Positions 12,834-22,000 of a stretch of 64,000 bases of DNA are shown here, in pieces. The notes under the pieces were generated by a model. That model did no database searches. It was not told the DNA's origin and was given only the letters and a program-made list of their open reading frames with translations. This DNA comes from Orobanche coerulescens (Eukaryota > Streptophyta > Magnoliopsida > Lamiales > Orobanchaceae), in the NCBI GenBank assembly GCA_033398695.1, contig CM065809.1:174024501-174088500 (forward strand). The letters are read 5' to 3'. The position numbers were made by a program, and so were the translations under genes. How positions within the stretch are numbered: the stretch's first letter is position 1; each line of letters opens with the position of its first letter.

Positions 12834-12869
12834 AGAGCCCGTGTGCAACGCACGGGTCTGAATAACTAG
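12834..12869 (+). other. Helitron 3' terminal hairpin and CTAG end
   Basis: Inverted repeat CCCGTG/CACGGG around a short loop, then TCTGAATAACTAG and T. The hairpin-plus-CTRR layout is the established 3' signal for Helitron transposition. Confidence 0.75.
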
Positions 12870-13477
12870 TAAAGTGAAAGCTTAACTTGTATCAACACCC
12901 TTTTAAAGTGATATCAGCTAAGCTGGAATATCTTGTGCTACTTAACCCAAGTATTACTTAAACAAGATTATGCATGTAAAATTAGAATTAAAATTGAAGT
13001 GTTAATTATACAAATTACACGTTCTTTGAGATCTGTGTGCAAATAACCCTAGTAGTACTACTCCCTTAGAGTAAAAGTACAATAATGTAAAATGACTGCG
13101 ATTGTTTAATTTGTATAACTATTAGGGCCAACGGAGTGGGAGCGGGTAAGGGGGGCGGGTTCATGAAACCGACCGGCTACACCGTGCCGTGTAGGTCGGG
13201 TAAGGGGGGCGGCTTCATTTTGCGAGTTCAGAGCCCGAGTGAACCTTGCAAAAAAAAAAATGGCCGTTGGGTAATTTGAGCCGTTATCCAACGGCTATGG
13301 CCCAAATAAAAAAAAAAAATTCTCACTCCTATTTAAACTAATCTTTCACCTCTATTTTCAAAATAAAAACCCACAACACACAATAATCTTTCAAAAACAC
13401 ACACTAATCTCTCAAAAAAAAAAATAATTACCCTCACCTTTCAAAAAAAAAACACACACTAATCTCTCCAAAAAAAA

Positions 13478-14719
13478 ATGTCTTCCGATTCTTCCGATTA
13501 CGTTATTCCTTCTTCGTCCGACGAGCTATCCACGGGTAGCTCGTTGCAAAATATGCTTCAACTAGCGGCTCAGTATTATGAAGACACGGCAAGCTCTAGC
13601 CGAACTAGCGTAGATCGTCATCGGGAAATAGGTCTTGCAACTTTAGAGAATGATTGGTTCGTTGAAACACCAAAGTACAACGACAATTACTTTAAAAAAA
13701 ATTTCGAATGGAGAAAAGCATGTTTTTGCAAATAGTGGGTGACATTGAAGCGAGATACCCATATTTTCAAGAAGGCTATGACGCGAGATTGAAAAAAAGT
13801 TTCACGGCGAAACAAAAAATCACATCGGCCGTTAGGCAACTCGCAACCGCAATCCGCCCGATGAGTATGATGAATATTTATGCATGTCTCAAAGAACGTC
13901 ACGTGAAAGTCTTGATTATTTTTGTGAGGCCATCATTGAGTTGTACGGTCGAGAGTACCTACGTAGCCGACAAAGACACGACCTTGCTCGCATTTTCCGT
14001 GCCCATGAAGCGAAGCATCACCTCCCCGGGATGCTTGGTAGCCTCGACCGTACACACACGTCGGATGGAAAAATTGTCCTAGACATTTGAGAGGGCAATA
14101 TACGAGAGGTGACTATGGTGTTCCGACTATTATTCTTGAAGTAACCGAGTCACAATATATGTGTATTTGGAATGCTTTTTTTGTTAAACCTGGTTCAAAC
14201 AACGATATCAACGTATTGAATCAGTCTGACTTGTATATTAAATCTCGAAATGGAACGGCGATGAGTAGTTCATTCCACGTGAATGGACGTTTTTACAAAC
14301 GCGCTACTATTTGGCGGATGGAATCTATCCTAAGTGGTCCACACTTGTTAAAGCATACCCGTATCCAAACGACCCAAAGGAAAAGAGATTTACGAAATTA
14401 AAAGAGGGAGCGAGAAAGGATGTCGAGAGAGCTTTTGGTGCTCTCAAAGGAAAATGGAAAATTCTTGATCGACCACTCAGAGCTATGACCAAAGCGAAGA
14501 TTGCCAATCAGGTTCATGCGTGTGTTATTTTGCACAATATGGTTATAAAACGCGAGGGGAGGGCAATCTCACCGGTTCATATAATGGATCCGCCCGGCCC
14601 GACCATTGTTCGACGACAGTGTGGTAGCGGAGTTACTAGATGAATTTCTCCATGACCGTCTTCGATATGATCTCACGGACCACGTAACACGTGAATACTT
14701 GCCGCATCTCGATGATTAA
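13478..14719 (+). pseudogene. PIF/Harbinger transposase (DDE_Tnp_4 type), frameshifted
   Basis: The family cuts and pastes the element with an RNase H-fold DDE nuclease. The text is split over five frames: 13,478-13,735, 13,708-13,880, 13,884-14,085, 14,087-14,320 and 14,311-14,640, ending at a TAA at 14,717-14,719. Recognisable blocks are [33 protein letters not shown] (first catalytic Asp), PGSNNDINVLNQS (second Asp region), YLADGIYPKWSTLVKAYPYP and KDVERAFGALKGKW, followed by ACVILHNMVI. All are hallmarks of plant PIF transposases. The start at 13,478 precedes a Ser-rich leader. At least four frameshifts make it non-functional. Confidence 0.85.
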
Positions 14720-15167
14720 TGGATTTTTTTATTTTAATCTAGTTATTTTTTAAGTATTATGTTATGTTTTTTTAAGTATTATGTAATGTTTTTTATTTTT
14801 AATGAAATGATATGTTTTTATTATAAATATTGTATGTGATTTTATGTATTTAAAAAAAAAAAATTGAATTCGGGTACTAGGGTTCCACTCCCACTAGTTA
14901 GGGTAGTGTTAGGGTAGTATTTGTAATATCCGCATTTTTCTTTCCCTTATATTTTTCTTTTTCGGCGTATTTCCCGATAGTAGTGACCCTCGTGTATCTT
15001 TCAGTGTATCTTTCCTATTATCTATGGATTTTATTCCCATTATTGTCTTGCGGAACCGCCGTTGCGGGGTTGCCGTGGATCCATTCTACGTTATGATGCC
15101 TGTTGAGATGTCCCGTTTGATGTTTCGTTCACATTCCGGTGTTTTTGGACCGTTCATATTTCGTACC

Positions 15168-15746
15168 TAGCGCACGCTACTCTTTCTGCATAGCGCACGC
15201 TAGGGTTCCCTTAGTAGCGCACGCTACGTTTGTTCCGTAGCGCGCGCTAGCGAGTAGCCCTGGGAGTGGCAGTGTTGTTTTTCCAGCCTTCTGGACCAGC
15301 GTATTAGCGTACGCTACATGTGCTAGCGCACGCTAATGTCGAGAGGCTAGCGCACGCTGATGATGCCCGGTAGCATGCGCTAGCATGAGTGTCCAGTACT
15401 GGACAGTTTACTACTGAACCCGGTCAGGTGCCAGTTAGCGCACGCTACGCTTGTATGGTAGCGCACGCTAACGGATCAGTTAGCGCACGCTACGCTTGTA
15501 TGGTAGCGCACGCTAACGTATCAGGTGGGTTCTGGCGGTTGCCACCGGACTCGGCCGATGTCCGGGTAGCGCACGCTATTGGTCGATAGCGCGCTACCGA
15601 GAGGTTATTAGCGCACGCTACGTTTCGAGTAGCGCACGCCTAACGCCAAAAGTCTCGGCCGGACCGACGCTAACTAGTTTGGCTCGTAATTTTTCCCGTT
15701 AGCGCACGCTAACCTTAAGGATTAGCGCACGCTAACACTCCTGGCT
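15168..15746. repeat. Array of TAGCGCACGCTA palindromic words (about 18 copies)
   Basis: I count 18 copies or near copies in 579 bases, spaced irregularly from about 13 to 75 bases. The arms TAGCG/CGCTA are more constant than the two-base centre (CA, CG, TA or TG). One 46-base block holding two words is present twice here but once in the 3' LTR. Each word carries two CpG sites. Confidence 0.9.
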
Positions 15747-15758
15747 ATATAAACCAGG
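15740..15758 (+). promoter_or_regulatory. LTR TATA box between inverted arms
   Basis: TATATAAA (15,746-15,753) sits between CCTGG and CCAGG arms. The 3' LTR has the same layout near 22,791-22,812. The truncated LTR at 7,451-7,472 has longer, different arms around its TATA. Confidence 0.6.
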
Positions 15759-17079
15759 GAGTTGACCGAGATAGTCACCAATTCTCATTTCTCTCCTTCT
15801 TCCGCGGCCGAGCGACTCCAGAGGCGATTTGAGGCGATTTTCTTCTTCCAATCACTTCAGAGATTCTTTTGCTTGAATTCTTGGTGTAGATTAACATCAT
15901 CCACTTGTGTTTCTAATCCTAAATCCAAGGTAATCTCTTAGAACCCTACTTTTGGATAATTTGGGGGTTTTGGGATTTTCTTCCGATTCGTTTCGTTTTG
16001 TCGATGGATTCATGATGAATATGATTAATCTTGTTGGTATTCTTAGTTTCCCTACGGATTCATGGTATATTTCGTGATTTTTACGGAATCGAGAGGGTTT
16101 GGTTGTGGTCCGCCCTCGTTGTTGTTTATATACGAATATACATGAATCGTAGGCGGGTTTTCGGTGTATTCCAATTCCATATTCGTTTAGAAATGGTTGT
16201 GATTGTATTCTTCGAATCGTTAGGTTCGGTTTCATTGGTTCCTAGCGTTCGTCGGTGACTTTCCTTTCGTTCTTCGCGTCGTCATTAATTCAAGGCAAGT
16301 ATTTTTGGAAACCTTTATGCTTAACATGAAATGGTAATGTATATTGTGTGTGCTTGACTCACCCCAGGAGGGTCCGACGGGGCCTCGGGGAATCTATGAC
16401 TTCACTGGATTCATGAGTTTGTTTCGCTAGCCACCTCGGAGGGTCCTTAGAGGCCTCGGGTGGGATTCGTGGCTTCGTCCGGTCTGGCGATGCCTGTGTG
16501 TGATTTGTTTTATGAAATGGCCACTGGGAGGGTCCTTAGAGGCCTCGGGTGGGATTCGTGGCTTCCCCGGTCTGGCAGATTAATTGTATCGCTTGTTTCC
16601 TAAAAGACATGTCTGGTTTTGACTTTTGAAAATGATATTGGTGCATGTACTATGAAATGTGTAAGCGATTGGTTTGCCTTGACTACTTGTACTAGCGTAA
16701 TTGCTAACCCCTTTGGGGACCCGTTTTGGGGAAATTCTTGTTATGGATTTCAGGTCATAATTATCCGGACGAGCGAGCACCGGGACAGTACGAGGATGTT
16801 GGCCAAGGCCGTTGACATGTGCATTTGGGTCGTCTTACTCCCTTTGTCTAATTCGATATGGTTGTTTCCTATATTTCTAAACTTATAGATTGTACTCGCG
16901 AGTACTTAGGCTTTCCCTTTCTGGTTGTGTTTGGACTTCGTTGGAGTTACCATATTTGTCGGATGATGTTTATTATGCCGGTTGTACCGGGCGTGTAGTT
17001 TTATGTTCTTGTTGTTAATAATATTGTCTCCTTGCTAACCGAGACGGTTAGTCGAGAGGTGTTATCTTGTGTTAGCCTG

Positions 17080-17102
17080 GTGGACTCCATGTAGGGGTCC
17101 AC
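17080..17102 (+). promoter_or_regulatory. Hairpin near the LTR 3' end
   Basis: GTGGACTCC (17,080-17,088) can pair with GGGGTCCAC (17,094-17,102). The same site in Gypsy-2 and Gypsy-3 has changed bases in both arms so that most pairing is kept. By position it would lie in the transcribed R/U5 part of the element RNA. Confidence 0.55.
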
Positions 17103-17145
17103 GACGCTGTAATACATCTCGAATATCTTGGGGGTGTTACAGAAA

Positions 17146-17157
17146 TGGTATCAGAGC
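17146..17157 (+). other. Primer-binding site, initiator tRNA-Met type
   Basis: TGGTATCAGAGC begins four bases after the LTR. It is the standard complement of the 3' end of plant initiator tRNA-Met, used by most plant Gypsy and Copia elements. Confidence 0.85.
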
Positions 17158-17373
17158 TCTAGGTTTATGGATACCTAGGCTTGTTGGTCATTTGGGTCTA
17201 GTCGTGTTTTGTTTTGCACATTGTCACGCCACGCCAAAGATCCCTGCATACTTCCAAAGGCTCGTAAGTTTTCCTATTCGGCTCTTTTGTTTCTTGCATT
17301 GTATTTCTACTTCAATCGTAATTGCTTTTCCCCCTTACTCATCATCGATATACTTCGTTATCTCTCAACATCG

Positions 17374-18600
17374 TATGGATGCCGAGGAAACCGTGGTCGT
17401 GGTCGTGGTCGTGGCCGTGGGCGCGGCCGAGGACGTGGGGCGTGGTGGGGCGGCCACGCCGCATTCTTCGAGCCGGGCAAGACGGTGACCGTCACAGTCA
17501 TGCTTCTTCTCAGAGCGCGCCGATCTTGGTATTGCGGCTGTTATGCAGCAAATGGTTAACCAGATGGCGGCTATAGCTCAAGTGGTCCAGAACCCCGATC
17601 AGGCCCACGCTAATCGGGGCGGAGCGGATCGCTGGCTTCAGGATGTCATCAAGATGCATCCTCCTCAGTTCTCGGGAGCTTCGGACCCGACCGGCTGGGA
17701 AGGGTGGATCAAGGAGATATCCAAAGTCTTCACTGCTACCAATTGTCCCGAGAACTGTAAGGTCCCTATTGCTCAATACTTTCTCACGGGAGATGCTACA
17801 GATTGGTGGGAGGCCGTTAGTCCCAAAGATCATGTTGCTTCGTGGGCCGAGTTTCAGGAGTTGATGGAAATCGAGTATTGTCCGTGGCCGGTCGATGTGC
17901 TCGAGTGCATGCTTTCTACGATGCCCAACCTCGGGATATTCCCGTATCCCAAGCCATTGCCGATTTCAATAAAGAGTTGGGTTATGTGAAGACCCAAGTT
18001 GTCGCCGAGAGCGACAAAATTTTCCATTTTTCCAGAGAATGAAACCGCCCATTCGGGACTATATGTCCGGACTTGTATGTACTACCCTGAAGGACTATCG
18101 AGTCGAGCTCTTGCCTACGACATGTCGGTGATGCGGCCAGTCGGCGGTTCGGGAGAGTAAGAAGCGAAATCCACCGGAAATTTTTCGGGTCACAGAGGTG
18201 GAGGCCACAGGTCTCGGTCTGTGAATATTCCCGGAGGTAATTCGGCTCGTTTCTCTGGGGGCTATCGGCATCGGTGCCTCCGTTCGGGATGCCAAATGCT
18301 TTAAGCGGCGAGCCGCCATCCAACCGGAGTGTCCTCGTCCGCCTCTAACTTGTCACACTTGTGGTCGGTCAGCCACAAGGCCTTCTTTGTGAGCGGGTAA
18401 GAAAGCTTCCCGGTGCTCGGGCTTCTTTTCCAAAGACCTTTGGAGCCAAGTGTGAATCGTGGTTCTTTTGCTCCGCCGCCACCTCCGAGTGCCGGTCGAG
18501 GTAGGGGTCGGGTCACCCGCTAGAGGAGGAGCTTCCAGTGTCGGCTCGCCACCGCGTATCTACGAGATGAGAAGGGCCGATGACCCAAAGGCCATCGTGG
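17374..18600 (+). pseudogene. Gypsy-1 gag, frameshifted
   Basis: Gag forms the particle that packages element RNA. The probable start is the ATG at 17,380 or 17,374; an Arg-Gly repeat follows that can only be read after a frame change near 17,385. The core is in 17,543-17,950 (HPPQFSGASDPTGWEGWIKEI, then YFLTGDATDWWE), typical of plant retrotransposon gag. It then moves frame to ASWAEFQELM and beyond. A zinc-knuckle region near 18,290-18,360 keeps CF-K and CHTCGRS fragments, but several bases are missing in GC-rich words. At least four frame changes. Confidence 0.8.
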
Positions 18601-18619
18601 CGGCAGTACCGTTCATATT

Positions 18620-19021
18620 CATTCCCATCCTGTCAGTGTGCTTTTCGATTCTGGTGCTACACATTCGTTCATATCGCTGGGGTGTGTGCGCCGTTTGAGT
18701 CTCGACTGTTTGTCGCCTTGCGAGTCTTTCATCGTTAAACTTCCTAACGGTGATAGGATCGTTGGCGATCGAGAGGTCCGAGACTGTTCTGTGTTTATTT
18801 GTGAGAGAGCCTGGCTTTCTAATCTTATCGTTGTTGATATTGAGGGTGAGGATCTAATTCTCGGGGATGATTGGCTCGAGCGGCATGGCGCAATCATGAA
18901 CTACCGCACGAGAATCATCACTATGTTAGCCGAGGATGGCACCGAGCACTCGTTCGCGGGGCGAAAGAGGGGAAACCAGAAGTTCGTTATTAATGCCTTG
19001 AAGGCGATGAGTCTCCCCTGA
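18620..19021 (+). pseudogene. Gypsy-1 aspartic protease
   Basis: This domain cuts the gag-pol polyprotein. LFDSGATHSFIS with the catalytic DSG lies at about 18,641-18,680, followed by a typical RVP_2-like fold ending in LILGDDWLERHGA at about 18,858-18,895. The frame is open to the stop at 19,019-19,021. A frame change separates it from the RT at about 19,110 onward, so it cannot be made as one polyprotein from this copy. Confidence 0.85.
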
Positions 19022-19109
19022 AAGGGGTGTCTTGGTTATTGGTGCTATGCCTTAAAGACGGAAAATGGTGGAGTCGAGCTTAGTCGATTCCATCGTTAAT
19101 GAGTTTCTG

Positions 19110-20400
19110 ATGTTTTCCGACGAGTTACCGGATTGCCACCGGATCGTGAGGTCGAGTTTGCTATAGAGTTAGAGCCGGCGCGCTCTGCTTCAAGGCGCCG
19201 TATCGCATGGCACCTTCGAGAGATGTCGAGTTGAAGAAGCGGTTGAGTGAGCTTCTTGAATCGGGTATGTTCGACCGAGCGCCTCGCCTTGGGGCGCGCG
19301 GTCTGTTTGTGCGGAAGAAGGATGGTTCACTACGTTTGTGTATCGACTATCGCGAACTAAACAAGGTAACCATCAAGAACAAGTATCCTTTGCCTAGGAT
19401 TGATGATTTGTTCGATCGATTCTGAGGAGTCTGCGGTATTCTCGAAGATTGATTTGAAATCAGGGTACTATCAGCTTCGGGTGAGAGAGTCCGACGTGCC
19501 GAAAACAGCTTTTCGGACAAGATACGGACATTATGAATTCGTAGTTATGCCTTTCGGGTTAACTAATGCGCCGGCGGTGTTCATGCAGTTGATGAACAAA
19601 GTCTTTATCGAATATTTGGATAAGTGTGTCGTCGTCTCCATTGACGATATTCTTATCTATTTGAGGAATGAGGAAGAGCATGCCCACCATTTGCGGATAG
19701 TGTTAGACATTTTGAGGACCGAGCAACTCTATGCGAAGTTCTCGAAGTGTGAGTTCTGGCTGAAGGAAGTGATGTTTTTGGGTCACGTGATTTCAGCCGA
19801 AGGGGTTCGTGTGGACCCGCAGAAAATTGAGGCAGTATTGGATTGGGCACCGCCCACAAATGTGAAGGAGGTCCGTAGTTTCTTGGGTTTGGCTTGCTAC
19901 TACCGTAGGTTCGTCGAGGGTTTCTCAAAACTAGCTCGGCCACTTACTCAGTTGCTCCATAAATCCGAGAAGTTCGTCTGGACCGATGAGATGCAGTCGA
20001 GTTTCGAGGAGCTGAAGAAGCGTTTGACTTCAGCCCCGGTCTTGGCGTTGCCATGTGGCAACGAGGGATTCGCCGTTTATAGCGATGCTTCGGGTCAGGG
20101 TCTCGGGTGCGTATTAATGCAGCACGGCAAGACCATTGCCTATGCGTCGAGACAGTTAAGGCCGTATGAACTTAACTACCCTACTCACGATTTGGAGTTA
20201 GCGGCGGTAGTCTTTGCACTCAAGATTTGGCGTCACTATCTTTTCGGCTCTACATGTCAGATTTTTACCGATCATAAAAGTCTGAAATACATATTTACTC
20301 AGCGGGAGTTGAATATGAGGCAGAGGAGGTGGTTAGAGCTGATTAAAGATTATGACCTTGAAATTCTTTACCATCTGGGCAAGGCGAACGTCGTGGCCGA
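19110..20400 (+). pseudogene. Gypsy-1 reverse transcriptase and RNase H
   Basis: RT copies element RNA and RNase H removes the RNA strand. RT begins around 19,120 in a broken frame, continues at 19,207-19,425 ([20 protein letters not shown]) and is frameshifted near 19,425. The main frame then gives [13 protein letters not shown], the catalytic SIDDIL block (19,639-19,656; the usual residue before IDD is often V or F) and [11 protein letters not shown]. RNase H follows with [25 protein letters not shown] and [11 protein letters not shown], all standard Tekay text. Confidence 0.92.
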
Positions 20401-21965
20401 CGCCTTGAGTCGGAAACCGATTGCGTTGCAAGCGCTTGAGGTCCTTACGCCTCAGTCTGAGCTTCGGCGGGCTTTGATCGGGTTAGATGTTGAGGTTTTG
20501 TTGCCTGGAGCTGTCGGGCAACTTTGTGCTTTAGAGATTTCGTCGTCCTTGATCGATGAAATTAAGCTGAAACAATCAGAGGACCCGATGATTACTCAAA
20601 TCCGAGAGAACGTCCTTAAAGGAAAGTCTCCTGGATTTGTGATTCACGAAGATGGTGTTTTGAGATTCCAGAGTCGGCTTTGTGTGCCGAACGATCCAGA
20701 GTTACGACAGAGTATTTTGCGTGAGGCCCATTCCACACCTTATTCCGTTCATCCTGGTTCGAGTAAGATGTACAAGGACACGAGGAGGAACTTCGTGGAA
20801 TGATATGAAGGAGGAGGTCGCACAGCTTGTAGCGAGATGTTTGACGTGCCGGCAGTCAAAATCGAGCATCAACGACCGGCCGGGTTATTGCGGTCACTTC
20901 GCTCCGGAATGGAAATGGGAAGACTTATCGATGGATTTCGTTACGAGTTTGCCAAGATCGAGGTCGGGCATGAACATGGTATGGGTGATTGTTGATCGTC
21001 TGACCAAGTCGACACATTTTCTGGGCATCAAGGACACTTGGGGCCCGGAGAAGTTAGCTCGTGTGTTTATCGCGCAGATTGTGAGACTTCACGGTACTCC
21101 GAAGTCTATTGTTTCGGATCGTGATGGCCGTTTCGTATCGCACTTTTGGCAGGCGGTGCATAAGACGTTAGGTACCCGTTTGCATTTGAGTACCTCTTTT
21201 CATCCCGATCGGATGGACGTCGAACGCACCATCCAGACATTCGAGGACATGTTGCGTGCTTGTGCCCTCGATTGGAGTAGCGACTGGGAGGAGCATTTGC
21301 CATTGATCGAATTCACGTACAACAATAGTTGGCACGCGTCGATTCGGATGGCACCGTATGAGGCACTTTATGGGTGGCGATGTCGATCGCCGATTTGTTG
21401 GAATGAGGCGTCCGATTTGGTCGGGACCGAACCGGATGTCGTTTTAGAGACGAGATGGGAGATAGAATTAATTCGAGAACGGATGTTGACTGCCCAGAGT
21501 CGACAGAAGTCATATGCCGATGTTCGTCGTCGACCTTTAGAATTCGAGGTGGGGGACCACGTTTTGCTGAAGGTGTCGCCGACGAAGGGAATTTTCCGTT
21601 TCGGGAAAAAGGGGAAGTTGAGTCCGAGATTTATTGGACCCTTCGAGATTCTCGAGTCGGTGGGTTGGCATACCGTTTGGCGTTGCCCCCGGCCCCGAGT
21701 CATGTTCATAGCGTTTTCATGTTTCCCAGTGAGGAAATACGTCCCGGACCCTAGTCACATCATCGATTATGATGAGATTGACGTCGCTGAGGATATTACT
21801 TTTGAGGAGCGCCCTTTGAAGATTTTGGAACATCGGGAGAAACGACTGAGGCATAAGACCATCCCTTTGGTCAAGGTGCAGTGGTCGAGACACGGTGTCG
21901 AGGAGGCAACGTGGGAGACCGAGGATAGCATGCGTGCTAGGTACCCGGAGTTGTTTGTTTCTTAA
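20401..21965 (+). pseudogene. Gypsy-1 integrase with chromodomain-like C-terminus
   Basis: Integrase inserts the cDNA. The zinc-binding HHCC domain ([17 protein letters not shown] ... CLTCRQSK) spans 20,727-20,860 and is broken by a frame change near 20,803. The core keeps the first Asp (SMDFVTSLP) and the second (IVSDRDGRFVSHFW). The region of the catalytic Glu reads HPDRMDVERTIQ: the Glu is there but neighbouring residues are lost through missing bases. The tail after about 21,770 (PLKILEHREKRLRHKTIPLV, VQWSRHGVEEATWE) is the chromodomain-like module of chromoviruses, thought to steer insertion to heterochromatin. Stop near 21,963. Confidence 0.92.
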
Positions 21966-22000
21966 GTTTCGGGACGAAACTTGTTTTTAGAGGGGTAGAA
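21964..22000 (+). other. 3' hairpin and polypurine tract of Gypsy-1
   Basis: AAGTTTCG and CGAAACTT form a perfect stem with loop GGA (21,964-21,982). The purine tract AGAGGGGTAGAA precedes the LTR at 22,001. The same hairpin is at 44,437-44,455 in Gypsy-2 and, with one wobble pair, near 61,032-61,050 in Gypsy-3. Such text upstream of the 3' LTR is familiar in Tekay-type elements. Confidence 0.75.

Larger units (their letters stand above)
10496..12869 (+). mobile_element. Helitron with doubled ends
   Basis: A 5' end TCTTATATATATAAAGCTTA follows an A at 10,495. A second one, TCTTATATACTAAAAGCTTA, starts at 10,655. The 3' end at 12,834-12,869 has the Helitron signature: a GC-rich hairpin (CCCGTGTGCAACGCACGGG), a short spacer, then CTAG followed by T. 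A decayed copy of the hairpin lies at about 12,658-12,690. The double set suggests one Helitron inside another or end duplication. No RepHel protein is seen, so it is non-autonomous. Confidence 0.75.
14922..17141 (+). repeat. Gypsy-1 5' LTR
   Basis: It runs from TGTAATATCCGC to GGGGGTGTTACA (2,220 bases). In order it holds the palindrome array (15,168-15,746), a TATA box between inverted arms (15,740-15,758), an intron-donor-like AAGGCAAGT near 16,292, three 'gagggtcc...aggcctcggg' repeats (16,366-16,575) and a 3' hairpin (17,080-17,102). Confidence 0.95.

Noticed and set aside
15168..15746. CRISPR-like array of short repeats with spacers
   Set aside because: Spacing is irregular, words are palindromic and vary, the array lies inside a duplicated LTR, and no cas gene exists in this eukaryotic sequence.
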